From CBDTTM01 sp965363355 (GTDB taxonomy: Bacteria > Bacillota > Negativicutes > Selenomonadales > Selenomonadaceae): a DNA stretch of 9,008 nucleotides. The notes beneath the pieces were generated by a model. That model saw nothing but the letters and a program-made list of their open reading frames with translations, had not been told where the DNA came from and ran no database searches. The translations under genes and the position numbers were made by a program. The stretch covers positions 1 to 9,008 of the forward strand of contig CBDTTM010000100.1 of NCBI GenBank assembly GCA_965363355.1, read 5' to 3'. How positions within the stretch are numbered: position 1 is the first letter of the stretch; every line of letters starts with the position of its first letter. This document shows positions 1-6,764 of this stretch, piece after piece.

Positions 1-11
1 GAGGCAAAAAA

Positions 12-482
12 ATGTTGATTGAAGCTAAGGATATAGAAGCATTTGCGGCTGTACTCCACCATTCCGGACAAAAAATCGTTTTTACCAATGGCTGCTTTGA
101 TATTTTGCATGCCGGACATGTCAGATATCTGGCTGCCGCGAAAAAACTCGGTGATTGTTTGGTGCTGGGGCTCAATACTGATACATCAGTCAGGCGGATC
201 AAAGGTGAGCTGCGGCCGATCAACAATGAGCTCGATCGTGCTGAAGTCATAGGCTCGCTCAAGAGCGTTGACTATGTCGTGCTGTTTGACGAACCGACAG
301 CTGACGCGATTCTTAGCAAAATAAAGCCGGCTATCTATGCCAAGGGGGGCGACTATACCTTGGATACCTTGCCGGAAGCCTCTACTGTTCAGGCCTATGG
401 CGGCTGTGTCGAGTTCATCGATATAGTAGAGGGGCGCTCTACCACGAATATCGTTGAGAAAATAAAGAAAACTGTAAAATAA
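12..482 (+). CDS. rfaE2: D-glycero-beta-D-manno-heptose 1-phosphate adenylyltransferase (stand-alone RfaE2)
   Basis: This cytoplasmic enzyme transfers AMP from ATP to heptose 1-phosphate, the last nucleotide-activation step towards ADP-heptose for the LPS inner core. The 156-residue protein is a single cytidylyltransferase-like Rossmann domain. It shows an N-terminal FTNGCFD segment (residues 24-30) followed by the nucleotidyltransferase HxGH signature (H33-A-G-H36), a KGGDY block at 111-115 and a GRSTT motif at 141-145 that matches the C-terminal ATP-phosphate-binding motif of the family. It equals only the C-terminal half of the bifunctional E. coli HldE, so the kinase half (RfaE1) must be a separate gene, not seen here. 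The start is an ATG with GAGG at 1-4, seven bases upstream. A hairpin terminator follows the stop almost directly. The family assignment is firm; I infer that the gene is the tail of an upstream heptose operon. Confidence 0.95.
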   Translation: MLIEAKDIEAFAAVLHHSGQKIVFTNGCFDILHAGHVRYLAAAKKLGDCLVLGLNTDTSVRRIKGELRPINNELDRAEVIGSLKSVDYVVLFDEPTADAILSKIKPAIYAKGGDYTLDTLPEASTVQAYGGCVEFIDIVEGRSTTNIVEKIKKTVK

Positions 483-486
483 AAAA

Positions 487-519
487 CGCTCCGTCTTTTT
501 TGAGACGGGGCGCTTCTTT
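487..519 (+). terminator. Rho-independent terminator after rfaE2
   Basis: A stem of about ten pairs (487-496 with 503-512, including a G-U pair) closes a short T-rich loop, five bases after the rfaE2 stop. On the plus strand it is followed by an imperfect T tract (CTTCTTTG), so termination may be partial. Read on the minus strand the same hairpin is followed by six T residues, so it could also stop antisense transcription. Confidence 0.7.
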
Positions 520-539
520 GTAGAAAGGCGTAGAGTACT

Positions 540-1559
540 GTGAAAAATATTCTGATCGTTAAGCTCAGTGCCATCGGTGATGTGATTCATGCCCTGCCGA
601 CAGCTTATGCTTTGAAAGAGACTTTTCCCGGCGTGAAGATAACCTGGGTAGTTGAACCGCCGGCCTATGATCTTTTGACGAATAATCCTTGTATTGATGA
701 AGTCATTGTTTTTGAAAAGAAAAAATTCAAGACCTTTGCCGGTTTTCTGAAGCACATCGGGGCACTGAAAGCAAAATTGCAAAAACAGAAATACGATGCG
801 GTCCTCGATCTGCAAGGCCTTTTCAAATCGGCAGCGTTAGCCTGGCTTAGTCGCAGCGATGTAAAGCTTGGCTGCGCCAACATGCGCGAAGGCAGCGACA
901 AAGTGAGCCGACCGGTTGTCGGCCCCCATGCAAATGGACATATCGTTGAACGCTATCTCGATGTAGTACGGGAACTTGGCTGCAGCGTAAAAGAAGTCGT
1001 ATTTCCTCTCGGCATAACCGACGAGGATGTATCAATGGCGAAACGTCTTATGAAGCAAGCGGGCGCGGATATCGAAAATCCTTATGTCGTTCTGGCTGTG
1101 GGGGCGAACTGGCCCAACAAGCGTTGGCCGTCAAAACATTATGCCGGGCTCGTCGATTGGCTTTATTCCCAAAATAAGATACCGGTACTCATTGGCGGCG
1201 GAGTGGTAGATGAACGCCTGGCTGCTGAAATAAGTGCACTAAGCGAGATTCCTCCGGTAGACCTTGTGGGAAAGACGAGCCTCAAGCAGCTTGCTCATAT
1301 TATAAGGGGAAGCGAGGCTCTTGTCGGCGGAGACACGGGACCGGTTCATCTGGGGGCAGGTCTGAAGACGCCTGTTGTCATGGTCATGGGACCAACCGAT
1401 CCAAACCGCAATGGTCCTTATGGACAGGAGGAAAACGTCCTGGAAGTGAGTTATAGCTGCAAGCATTGCTGGAAGAGAGAGTGCCGATACCAAAGGGATT
1501 GTCTGCAAAATATTACGGTGGAGCAAGTAACTGAAAAATTGAAGAAGGTAATGCGATGA
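540..1559 (+). CDS. GT9-family ADP-heptose:LPS heptosyltransferase (WaaC-like)
   Basis: This is a 339-residue GT-B glycosyltransferase of family GT9, predicted to transfer heptose from ADP-heptose to the Kdo-lipid A inner core at the cytoplasmic membrane face. The N-terminus has the WaaC-type GDxxH motif (G13-D14-V-I-H17; D14 corresponds to the proposed catalytic base). A DLQGLFKS segment follows in the N-terminal domain, and the C-terminal domain has the donor-site DTGPVHLGAG block (from D265) and then MGPTDPNRNGPY. Near the C-terminus four cysteines (C307, C310, C315, C321) form a compact cluster. The start is GTG with a GAAAGG element at 523-528, about 11 bases upstream. The stop overlaps the next gene by ATGA, indicating translational coupling. 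GDVIH favours heptosyltransferase I over II, but the exact acceptor is not certain. Confidence 0.88.
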   Translation: MKNILIVKLSAIGDVIHALPTAYALKETFPGVKITWVVEPPAYDLLTNNPCIDEVIVFEKKKFKTFAGFLKHIGALKAKLQKQKYDAVLDLQGLFKSAALAWLSRSDVKLGCANMREGSDKVSRPVVGPHANGHIVERYLDVVRELGCSVKEVVFPLGITDEDVSMAKRLMKQAGADIENPYVVLAVGANWPNKRWPSKHYAGLVDWLYSQNKIPVLIGGGVVDERLAAEISALSEIPPVDLVGKTSLKQLAHIIRGSEALVGGDTGPVHLGAGLKTPVVMVMGPTDPNRNGPYGQEENVLEVSYSCKHCWKRECRYQRDCLQNITVEQVTEKLKKVMR

Positions 1560-2647
1560 GCCAAAGGATACTATTAGTTGTTCCGCGTATGAATATCGGC
1601 GGAGCTGAAACGTATGTCAGAGAACTCGCTTTAGGCCTCAAAGCAAGAGGCTATGAGGTTTTTGTCGCATCTGGCGGTGGGGCCTTGGCCAAAGAACTTG
1701 GGCAAAAAGGAATAAAGCAATTTTGGCTGCCGCTTCGCCTGCATGCAGGCTTGGCGGCCTGGCTGCTTAGTCGTATCGTAAAAAAATACAGCATTGATAT
1801 CGTCCATGCCAATTCAGCGGCAGCTGGAATCGCAGCAGTCAAGATCAAGAGCCGATTGCCGATCAAGATCGTCTATACAGCGCATGGCGTCTTTGGGCAT
1901 AATGCCAAAGAGCTTACGATTGAAAAAGCGGATAAGATAATCTGTGTAAGCAATTTTGTTGAGCGGTATGCCGAGGAGAAAGGTTATTCCCCCGAGAAAC
2001 TCGTGACGATTTACACCGGAATCAATACGGAAAAATTCGCATCGCACGGAGAAGAGAAAAGTATTCTTCGCCGGCAATTCAATATCCCCGAGGATGCCTT
2101 CACTTTGGCGATCGTTGCTCGCATCAAGAACTTGAAGAACAAAGGACATGAAGATATTCTTGATATTTTGCAAAACGGTGAGAAGGCGAAAGCTTGGCAT
2201 TTGCTCGTAATCGGCAAAGGCAAAGGCTTGCGTCAGTTGAAAGCTATGATAAAGCAAAAAGGACTAAGTGATCGGGTGCATTGCATCGGTCATAGCAGCC
2301 AGGTACAGACAATACTTCCGGCTGTTGATGCTGTCGTGCTGCCATCGAAGCTGGAGACCTTTGGCTTGGTACTGGCAGAAGCCATGGCGATGGCAAAGCC
2401 GGCAGCAGCCTATGCCGTCGGCGGAACGCCGGAAATTATTTGCGATGGGGACAATGGATTTTTGGCTAAGCTCAACGACAAAGAAGAGTTATATCAAAAA
2501 CTATCCTTGTGGAGTGAAAACCGCAGCCTTTGCCAGCAGATGGGGCAGCGTGGCCGAGCATGTGTTGAAGAACGGTTTGCTTATGACAAAATGCTCGATG
2601 CAGTGGAAGCCCTGTATCAAGACCTTTTGACAGCAATAGATAAATAA
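1556..2647 (+). CDS. GT4-family glycosyltransferase (GT-B fold)
   Basis: This 363-residue retaining glycosyltransferase has the standard GT4 layout. The N-terminal acceptor domain opens with a PRMNIGGAETYV segment (residues 10-21), the glycine-rich GGAE loop seen across GT4. The C-terminal domain carries the E-x7-E signature (E267 and E275, in LETFGLVLAEAM) and a downstream GGTPEII block typical of the nucleotide-sugar site. It has no signal peptide and no membrane span, so it should act at the inner face of the cytoplasmic membrane on a lipid-linked or core acceptor. The ATG overlaps the stop of the preceding GT9 gene by four bases, with GAAGG at 1544-1548 as ribosome binding site, so the two are co-translated. 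A strong terminator follows immediately. The context suggests a core hexose or heptose transfer; donor and linkage are unknown. Confidence 0.88.
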   Translation: MSQRILLVVPRMNIGGAETYVRELALGLKARGYEVFVASGGGALAKELGQKGIKQFWLPLRLHAGLAAWLLSRIVKKYSIDIVHANSAAAGIAAVKIKSRLPIKIVYTAHGVFGHNAKELTIEKADKIICVSNFVERYAEEKGYSPEKLVTIYTGINTEKFASHGEEKSILRRQFNIPEDAFTLAIVARIKNLKNKGHEDILDILQNGEKAKAWHLLVIGKGKGLRQLKAMIKQKGLSDRVHCIGHSSQVQTILPAVDAVVLPSKLETFGLVLAEAMAMAKPAAAYAVGGTPEIICDGDNGFLAKLNDKEELYQKLSLWSENRSLCQQMGQRGRACVEERFAYDKMLDAVEALYQDLLTAIDK

Positions 2648-2686
2648 AAAATATCCTTGGAAATGAAACATTCCAAGGATATTTTT
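2647..2686. terminator. Bidirectional terminator between convergent genes
   Basis: A perfect 16-bp inverted repeat (2647-2662 with 2671-2686) surrounds an 8-base loop. The stem has A-rich and T-rich outer ends, giving a T run on both strands. It begins in the last base of the GT4 stop codon and ends two bases before the stop codon of the convergent deacetylase gene, so it most likely ends both transcripts. Confidence 0.9.
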
Positions 2687-2688
2687 CG

Positions 2689-3516
2689 TTAGGATTTCTT
2701 CTTTTTTCGTAAATGTGTCTTAATGAATCGTTCTGTTTGCCGCAAGATGATGAAAATCATATGGATGGAACTGACCTTAAGTTTGAATTCCCATAATGGC
2801 TGGCGGCGTGGAATCGGAATCCTTGGCAGGGCAAAGAGATCGCGTTTTTTTAAGGGGATGCCATCAAAGATAGCCAAGGCACCTTTGTAACCGGCAGATT
2901 TTGCGGCGGCGATGACTTCTTTGTTGAAGTTCCCATAAGGATAACAGAGCCAGTCGACAGGCCGTTGGAAGGCCTTTTCCAGTAAGTCTTTGCTGTCTTT
3001 GAGCTCTCGTACGATATCCTCTGAAAAACTGTAGGCCAAAAATGGATGGTTCATCGTGTGTGATGCGATATCCATGCCGCTTTCCTGCCATTTTTTCAGC
3101 TCAGAAAAGTCCATAGTCGTTGTTGGCTGCTTATGGAAGTTCTCCCATTTGTTTTCTTTGCCGATCCAGTTGCCGATGGGGAAGACCACCGCTTGCAGGC
3201 CGTATTCCAGGAGCAGCGGCAGTGCGGCTTCGTAATTGTCCTTGTATCCATCATCAAAGGTGAGCAAGACTGATTTTGGTGGCAAAGCACTGCCTTTAGT
3301 GTAGTGTTCATAAAGCATTGCCAGAGTTATTGTATGGAAGCCATTGCTTTTTAAATAGTGGAGCTGTTCGCGGAATTTTTCCACAGGAAGAGCATTGCGG
3401 TCTCCGGGAATATCAGCGATGCGGTGATACATGAGGAGCGGGATATAGCGGCTGAATTTGAAATGCAACGCCCAAAAAGCGCAGAAAATGCATAGCAGGG
3501 ACAAATATAATATCAT
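2689..3516 (-). CDS. Membrane-anchored polysaccharide deacetylase (NodB/CE4 family)
   Basis: The 275-residue protein starts with a hydrophobic segment (about residues 2-19), which looks like an uncleaved membrane anchor, followed by a CE4 NodB-homology domain. Motif 1 is TFDDGY (86-91, D88 as likely base and D89 as metal ligand), motif 2 is SHTMNHP (H153 and H157 as metal ligands) and motif 3 is CYPYG (191-195). The metal triad and base are therefore intact and the enzyme should remove N- or O-acetyl groups from a glycan. The YHR segment at 30-32 is typical of PgaB/xylanase-type CE4 proteins. The C-terminus is strongly basic (RKKKKS). The start is an ATG with GAGG seven bases upstream (3524-3527). 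It is the only minus-strand gene here. The substrate is unknown; a sugar of the LPS or a lipid-linked intermediate made by the neighbouring genes is an inference, and peptidoglycan is an alternative. Confidence 0.88.
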   Translation of the reverse strand: MILYLSLLCIFCAFWALHFKFSRYIPLLMYHRIADIPGDRNALPVEKFREQLHYLKSNGFHTITLAMLYEHYTKGSALPPKSVLLTFDDGYKDNYEAALPLLLEYGLQAVVFPIGNWIGKENKWENFHKQPTTTMDFSELKKWQESGMDIASHTMNHPFLAYSFSEDIVRELKDSKDLLEKAFQRPVDWLCYPYGNFNKEVIAAAKSAGYKGALAIFDGIPLKKRDLFALPRIPIPRRQPLWEFKLKVSSIHMIFIILRQTERFIKTHLRKKKKS

Positions 3517-3563
3517 CTTGTTGCCTCGTTATAAAAAGTATAGTAAGATTAGTGTTAGATTTT

Positions 3564-3592
3564 ATTATAAGGTATTTAAAAATATTAGTCCA
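3564..3592 (-). promoter_or_regulatory. Sigma-70-type promoter for the deacetylase gene
   Basis: Read on the minus strand, a TGGACT -35 element (3587-3592; four of six consensus matches) is separated by 17 bases from a perfect TATAAT -10 element (3564-3569). Transcription would start near 3557, giving a leader of about 40 bases before the ATG at 3516. This lies in the 104-bp AT-rich divergent gap (3517-3620). I found no equally good promoter for the plus-strand gene in that gap. Confidence 0.6.
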
Positions 3593-3620
3593 TATGGAAG
3601 GTGGAGCTGATTTTTAACGT

Positions 3621-4604
3621 ATGGTTGAGCTGAAGAATATTATTTTTAAAAGAGAAGTCTTGAAGCAAGGAAGCTATACCGAAGCAAACGATGCCTTTCA
3701 TATTGCTTTCGGCATAGACTTTAATTTTGTAATGGGTATGGGTATTTTGATGAGCTCTATTTTAAGGAATAACCCGAAAAAATCCTTTACCTTTCATGTC
3801 TTCACCGATGAAATAGCAAACGAAGACATTCCTCGTCTTGAAGAGTTGACAAAAGAATTTCCCCGGACCGTCATAAAGATCTATTATCTGGATAAGACTC
3901 GTCTTGCGGCATTGCCAACTGGTTTTACGTGGACGGCTGCTATTTATTATCGCTTTATTATAAGCGACGAGCTGCAAGGTGTCGTGAAAAAAGTATTATA
4001 TTTGGATTCAGATGTTCTTTGCATTCGCGAAATCGGTGAATTGACGATGGGGAAAGATTGCATTGTCAGTGCAGTTGAAGATAAAGAAGTCCCGGCAGAA
4101 CGGGTAAAAAAACTCTTTCCGTCTACAGAAACAGCGGTACATTACTTTTTTTCGGGGATTTTATACATTGACATTGATAAATGGCAGGAACATGATATTA
4201 CCGGGCGGGCGGTAGAGCTCTTGTCTGAAGAAAACGATGCCTACCAATTCTATGACCAAGATGTTTTGAACCAGCTGCTGCACGGTTATACCCATTATTG
4301 GCAGGAAGCCTATAACTATGTCTATAACTTGGCCTTTATGAAAAAAGAAATTCCGGCCGACGTTGTTTTTGTCCATTATGCGGGGAGCGCTAAGCCTTGG
4401 CAAAAATGGGCACAGGGGAGCAAGGCTGCGGATCTTTATATAGAATATAAAAATCATTCGCCATGGGCAAACGTGGAAATAGAAGTTCCCAAAACTTATA
4501 AACAAGCGAAATTCATGGCTAGAGCATATAAAAGAAATAAAAAATATATATTGGCTATCCGTTGGTATTTGAACTATAGTCTTTGGAAGATGACTAGAAA
4601 ATAA
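3621..4604 (+). CDS. GT8-family LPS glycosyltransferase (WaaO/WaaJ-like)
   Basis: This 327-residue retaining GT-A enzyme of family GT8 would transfer glucose or galactose from a UDP-sugar to the LPS core. The nucleotide-sugar fold starts at HIAFGID (27-33). The metal-binding DxD is D129-S130-D131 within LYLDSDVL. A YDQDVLNQ block follows, then the family HxxGxxKPW motif is complete (H252-Y-A-G255-S-A-K258-P-W260). The last 50 or so residues (SPW, then P-x-x-YK, then a basic tail) resemble the GT8 C-terminal domain of E. coli WaaO/WaaJ, thought to aid membrane or acceptor contact. An in-frame stop at 3615-3617 fixes the ATG as the first possible start. The purine-rich GGAAGGTGGAG (3596-3606) is 14 bases upstream, an unusually long spacing. 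It heads the second plus-strand run and is divergent from the deacetylase. Confidence 0.9.
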   Translation: MVELKNIIFKREVLKQGSYTEANDAFHIAFGIDFNFVMGMGILMSSILRNNPKKSFTFHVFTDEIANEDIPRLEELTKEFPRTVIKIYYLDKTRLAALPTGFTWTAAIYYRFIISDELQGVVKKVLYLDSDVLCIREIGELTMGKDCIVSAVEDKEVPAERVKKLFPSTETAVHYFFSGILYIDIDKWQEHDITGRAVELLSEENDAYQFYDQDVLNQLLHGYTHYWQEAYNYVYNLAFMKKEIPADVVFVHYAGSAKPWQKWAQGSKAADLYIEYKNHSPWANVEIEVPKTYKQAKFMARAYKRNKKYILAIRWYLNYSLWKMTRK

Positions 4605-4632
4605 TAGCAGAGAAAAGCTAAGCGGGGAATCG

Positions 4633-4638
4633 AAGGAG
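4633..4638 (+). promoter_or_regulatory. Ribosome binding site deciding the GT2 start
   Basis: AAGGAG lies three bases before a TTG at 4642 and six bases before an ATG at 4645 in the same frame. The spacing and the codon both favour the ATG as the true start. Confidence 0.7.
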
Positions 4639-4644
4639 TCATTG

Positions 4645-5679
4645 ATGAAGAAAACAGCATATATCGTTATTTTGAATTATAATGGCTGGCAAGATACAAT
4701 CGAATGTTTGGAAAATGTATTCAAAAGCGATTATTCGGATTATCGTGTCATTGTATGTGATAACGGATCAACGAACGATTCAGTGGAAAAAATAAAGTCT
4801 TGGGCACAAGGCTGTACAGTAGCTTGTGTAGAAAATAAAGAGGCTTTGCCGACGGCTATAACCAAGGCAGTTTTTCCTTTTATTGAAAAACCGCTTAGTT
4901 TTCACTTATATGAAGCTGAAAATCTACTGGAGAAAAAAGATTCAACAGTGCCTGGCGAAAAGTTGATATTGATACATAGCAAAGTAAACAGAGGTTTTTC
5001 AGGCGGCATGAATATGGGGCTTCGCTATGCAATGGCACAAGAAGATTTTGCTTATGTCTGGTTCTTGAATAATGATATCGTAGTTGATAAAAAAGCACTT
5101 TCGGCGATGGTAGAGGCCAGCGATGCGGATGTGAAGTCATGTGGGATATATGGTTCGGTATTATGTGATTATAAGAAACCGGAAATCATACAATGTATCG
5201 GCGGCACTCTCAATTCGTTTTCTTTTAAGACCAAGCCGGTATGTCGCCACTGGAAGTATTCCGAATTGAAGGCGGGAGTGTCCTTGGGCTTTTATCAAGG
5301 GGCATCCTTTTTGCTGACACGTCATATTGCTGAATCTATGGGCTTGTTTGATGAAGCGTATTTCTTGTATTTTGAAGAAATCAACTTTACTTTGGCTGCT
5401 AGAGAAAAAGGCTTTGATGCAGCCTATGTTAAGGATAGCATTGTTTATCACAAGGGAGCACAGAGTACGACCCGTTTGGCAGGTGTGGTCCAGGACTATC
5501 ATTTTGCGAGAAGCAGGACGATTTTTGCCAAACGATATTATCCGCAACGGATGATGTTTTTAGCATATAAGATTTTTGAACAAGTATTGAAATATAGTTT
5601 TAAAGGACATTTTGCCAATGCAAAAGCGGTCATGCAAGGAGCAAGAGATGGGTTCTTTTACCAAAAGAATCCTCGATAA
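4645..5679 (+). CDS. GT2-family glycosyltransferase (rhamnosyltransferase-like)
   Basis: This 344-residue inverting GT-A enzyme opens with VILNYNGW (8-15), then VCDNGSTND (37-45), where D39 binds the nucleotide. The acceptor-side NRGFSGGMNMG block follows at roughly 112-122. The metal-binding triplet is N142-N143-D144 in WFLNNDIVVD, as in many GT2 rhamnosyl- and hexosyltransferases. The C-terminal half has the FDEAYFLYFEE segment carrying the probable catalytic acidic residues. Between the DNGS motif and the NRGFSGG block there are about 65 residues, some 30-40 more than the shortest GT2 proteins, so a small insertion is present. No membrane span is evident. The start is taken at ATG 4645; TTG 4642 is the alternative. 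It sits 40 bases after the GT8 gene and 26 before the second GT9, within one probable transcript. Donor sugar is not determinable. Confidence 0.88.
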   Translation: MKKTAYIVILNYNGWQDTIECLENVFKSDYSDYRVIVCDNGSTNDSVEKIKSWAQGCTVACVENKEALPTAITKAVFPFIEKPLSFHLYEAENLLEKKDSTVPGEKLILIHSKVNRGFSGGMNMGLRYAMAQEDFAYVWFLNNDIVVDKKALSAMVEASDADVKSCGIYGSVLCDYKKPEIIQCIGGTLNSFSFKTKPVCRHWKYSELKAGVSLGFYQGASFLLTRHIAESMGLFDEAYFLYFEEINFTLAAREKGFDAAYVKDSIVYHKGAQSTTRLAGVVQDYHFARSRTIFAKRYYPQRMMFLAYKIFEQVLKYSFKGHFANAKAVMQGARDGFFYQKNPR

Positions 5680-5705
5680 CAGGCTTTTTTGAGAGGACGA
5701 ATGCT

Positions 5706-6755
5706 GTGAATAAAAACTACCAAAATATATTGATCATTGCCCTGCGGAAAATCGGTGATACGATCATTGCTACCAGTGGGGCCTATTTGCTGCGGCAGGC
5801 CTATCCTATGGCAAAGATTACGATGCTTGTGCGCCCGCTGACGCAAACCGTTGTGGAAAATAATCCGGTTGTCGATGAGGTTATGGTCTATAACTATACC
5901 CATCAATCCTCTTTTCAAGAAATGCGAGGGATTTCTAGAGAAATAAGGCAGAAGCAGTTTGATCTGTGCATTGTTCTTGACAACAAGCCTCGTTCGGCAA
6001 TGCTGGCATGGATGGCAGGAATACCGAAGCGGGTCGGCTTTGAGAAGATTGAATTTCGCAACGTGTATTTGAAATTATTTTATACCGATATTATAAAGAT
6101 TGAGTACGATGCCTCTTCCACGCAGCAAGTGAAGAATCACGAGATCTTCATCAACCGTTTTACGGGCAGGATGGATACAGCAAAAATGGTCATGTCTGAG
6201 CCTACGCAATTCGGCAAGGAAAAGGTCGAAAATCTCATTGCAAAAGGCGAACGGCCCTCGGCAAAAAAAATAGCATTATGCGTTCGCAGCGGCTGCAAAA
6301 CCAAAGATTGGCCTTTGGAGCGCTTTGCGGCAGTTATTGATGCAGTTGCTCAGGCTCGAGATGCGGCCTTTTATGTTATCGGTTCCAAGGCCGATATCCC
6401 CTATGCAAAAGAACTGCAAACGATGACAGGTGCACAGCTGAACGTGGTTTGCGGTGAGACCTCTTTGGCAGAACTCGCATATTTTATTGGCAAGATGGAT
6501 CTATTCCTCTCGGTTGATACTGGCTCGGCCCATATTGCAGCTACGACAGATACATCGCTCGTAGTTCTTTATGGCAGTACATCCCCAGATAAATGGGGGC
6601 CATATACGAAAAATATTATCAATATCATTCCACAGAAGGAATGCCATCCTTGTGATGGGAAGAAGATTCGTTGTGAATCACCAGCGTGCTTGTATACAAT
6701 TGCGCCGGAGACAGTTGCAAAAACGGTTGAAATGAAACTAAAAAAGGATGTGTAA
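5706..6755 (+). CDS. GT9-family heptosyltransferase (WaaF/WaaQ-like)
   Basis: This 349-residue GT-B protein of family GT9 is a second, divergent relative of the enzyme at 540-1559. The N-terminus has LRKIGDTII (13-21, with D18 at the place of the catalytic aspartate), lacking the histidine of the WaaC-type GDxxH, so it looks more like heptosyltransferase II/III (WaaF/WaaQ). The donor-site motif is DTGSAHIAA (from D271), followed by YGSTSPDKWGPY. A cysteine cluster sits near the C-terminus (C313, C316, C323, C328). The start is GTG at 5706 with GAGAGGA at 5691-5697, eight bases upstream; the ATG at 5701 is out of frame and meets a stop at once. It should add a heptose or related sugar to the core in the cytoplasm. 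Which heptose it adds, and whether the donor is ADP-heptose, is inference. Confidence 0.85.
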   Translation: MNKNYQNILIIALRKIGDTIIATSGAYLLRQAYPMAKITMLVRPLTQTVVENNPVVDEVMVYNYTHQSSFQEMRGISREIRQKQFDLCIVLDNKPRSAMLAWMAGIPKRVGFEKIEFRNVYLKLFYTDIIKIEYDASSTQQVKNHEIFINRFTGRMDTAKMVMSEPTQFGKEKVENLIAKGERPSAKKIALCVRSGCKTKDWPLERFAAVIDAVAQARDAAFYVIGSKADIPYAKELQTMTGAQLNVVCGETSLAELAYFIGKMDLFLSVDTGSAHIAATTDTSLVVLYGSTSPDKWGPYTKNIINIIPQKECHPCDGKKIRCESPACLYTIAPETVAKTVEMKLKKDV

Positions 6756-6764
6756 TATTTCTGT

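Noticed and set aside
500..528. TTGAGA at 500-505 as a -35 element for the gene starting at 540.
   Set aside because: It lies inside the terminator hairpin and no -10-like hexamer occurs 16-18 bases downstream.
186..815. A long open frame on the minus strand (209 codons) across rfaE2 and the start of the GT9 gene.
   Set aside because: It overlaps two well-supported genes and a terminator, and its translation shows no recognisable domain.
1814..2257. A minus-strand open frame of 147 codons inside the GT4 gene.
   Set aside because: It is fully antisense to a clear GT4 domain and has no recognisable motif.
3506..3544. Possible plus-strand promoters for the first GT8 gene: a TATAAT at 3506-3511, and TTGTTG (3518-3523) with TATAGT (3539-3544).
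   Set aside because: The first has no -35 element at a suitable distance and the second has a 15-base spacer with a poor -35, so neither is supported.
5161..5547. A minus-strand open frame of 128 codons inside the GT2 gene.
   Set aside because: It is antisense to conserved GT2 motifs and resembles no known family.
5701..5708. ATG at 5701 as the start of the second GT9 gene.
   Set aside because: It is in another frame and reads a stop after two codons; GTG 5706 has the correct frame and a good ribosome binding site.
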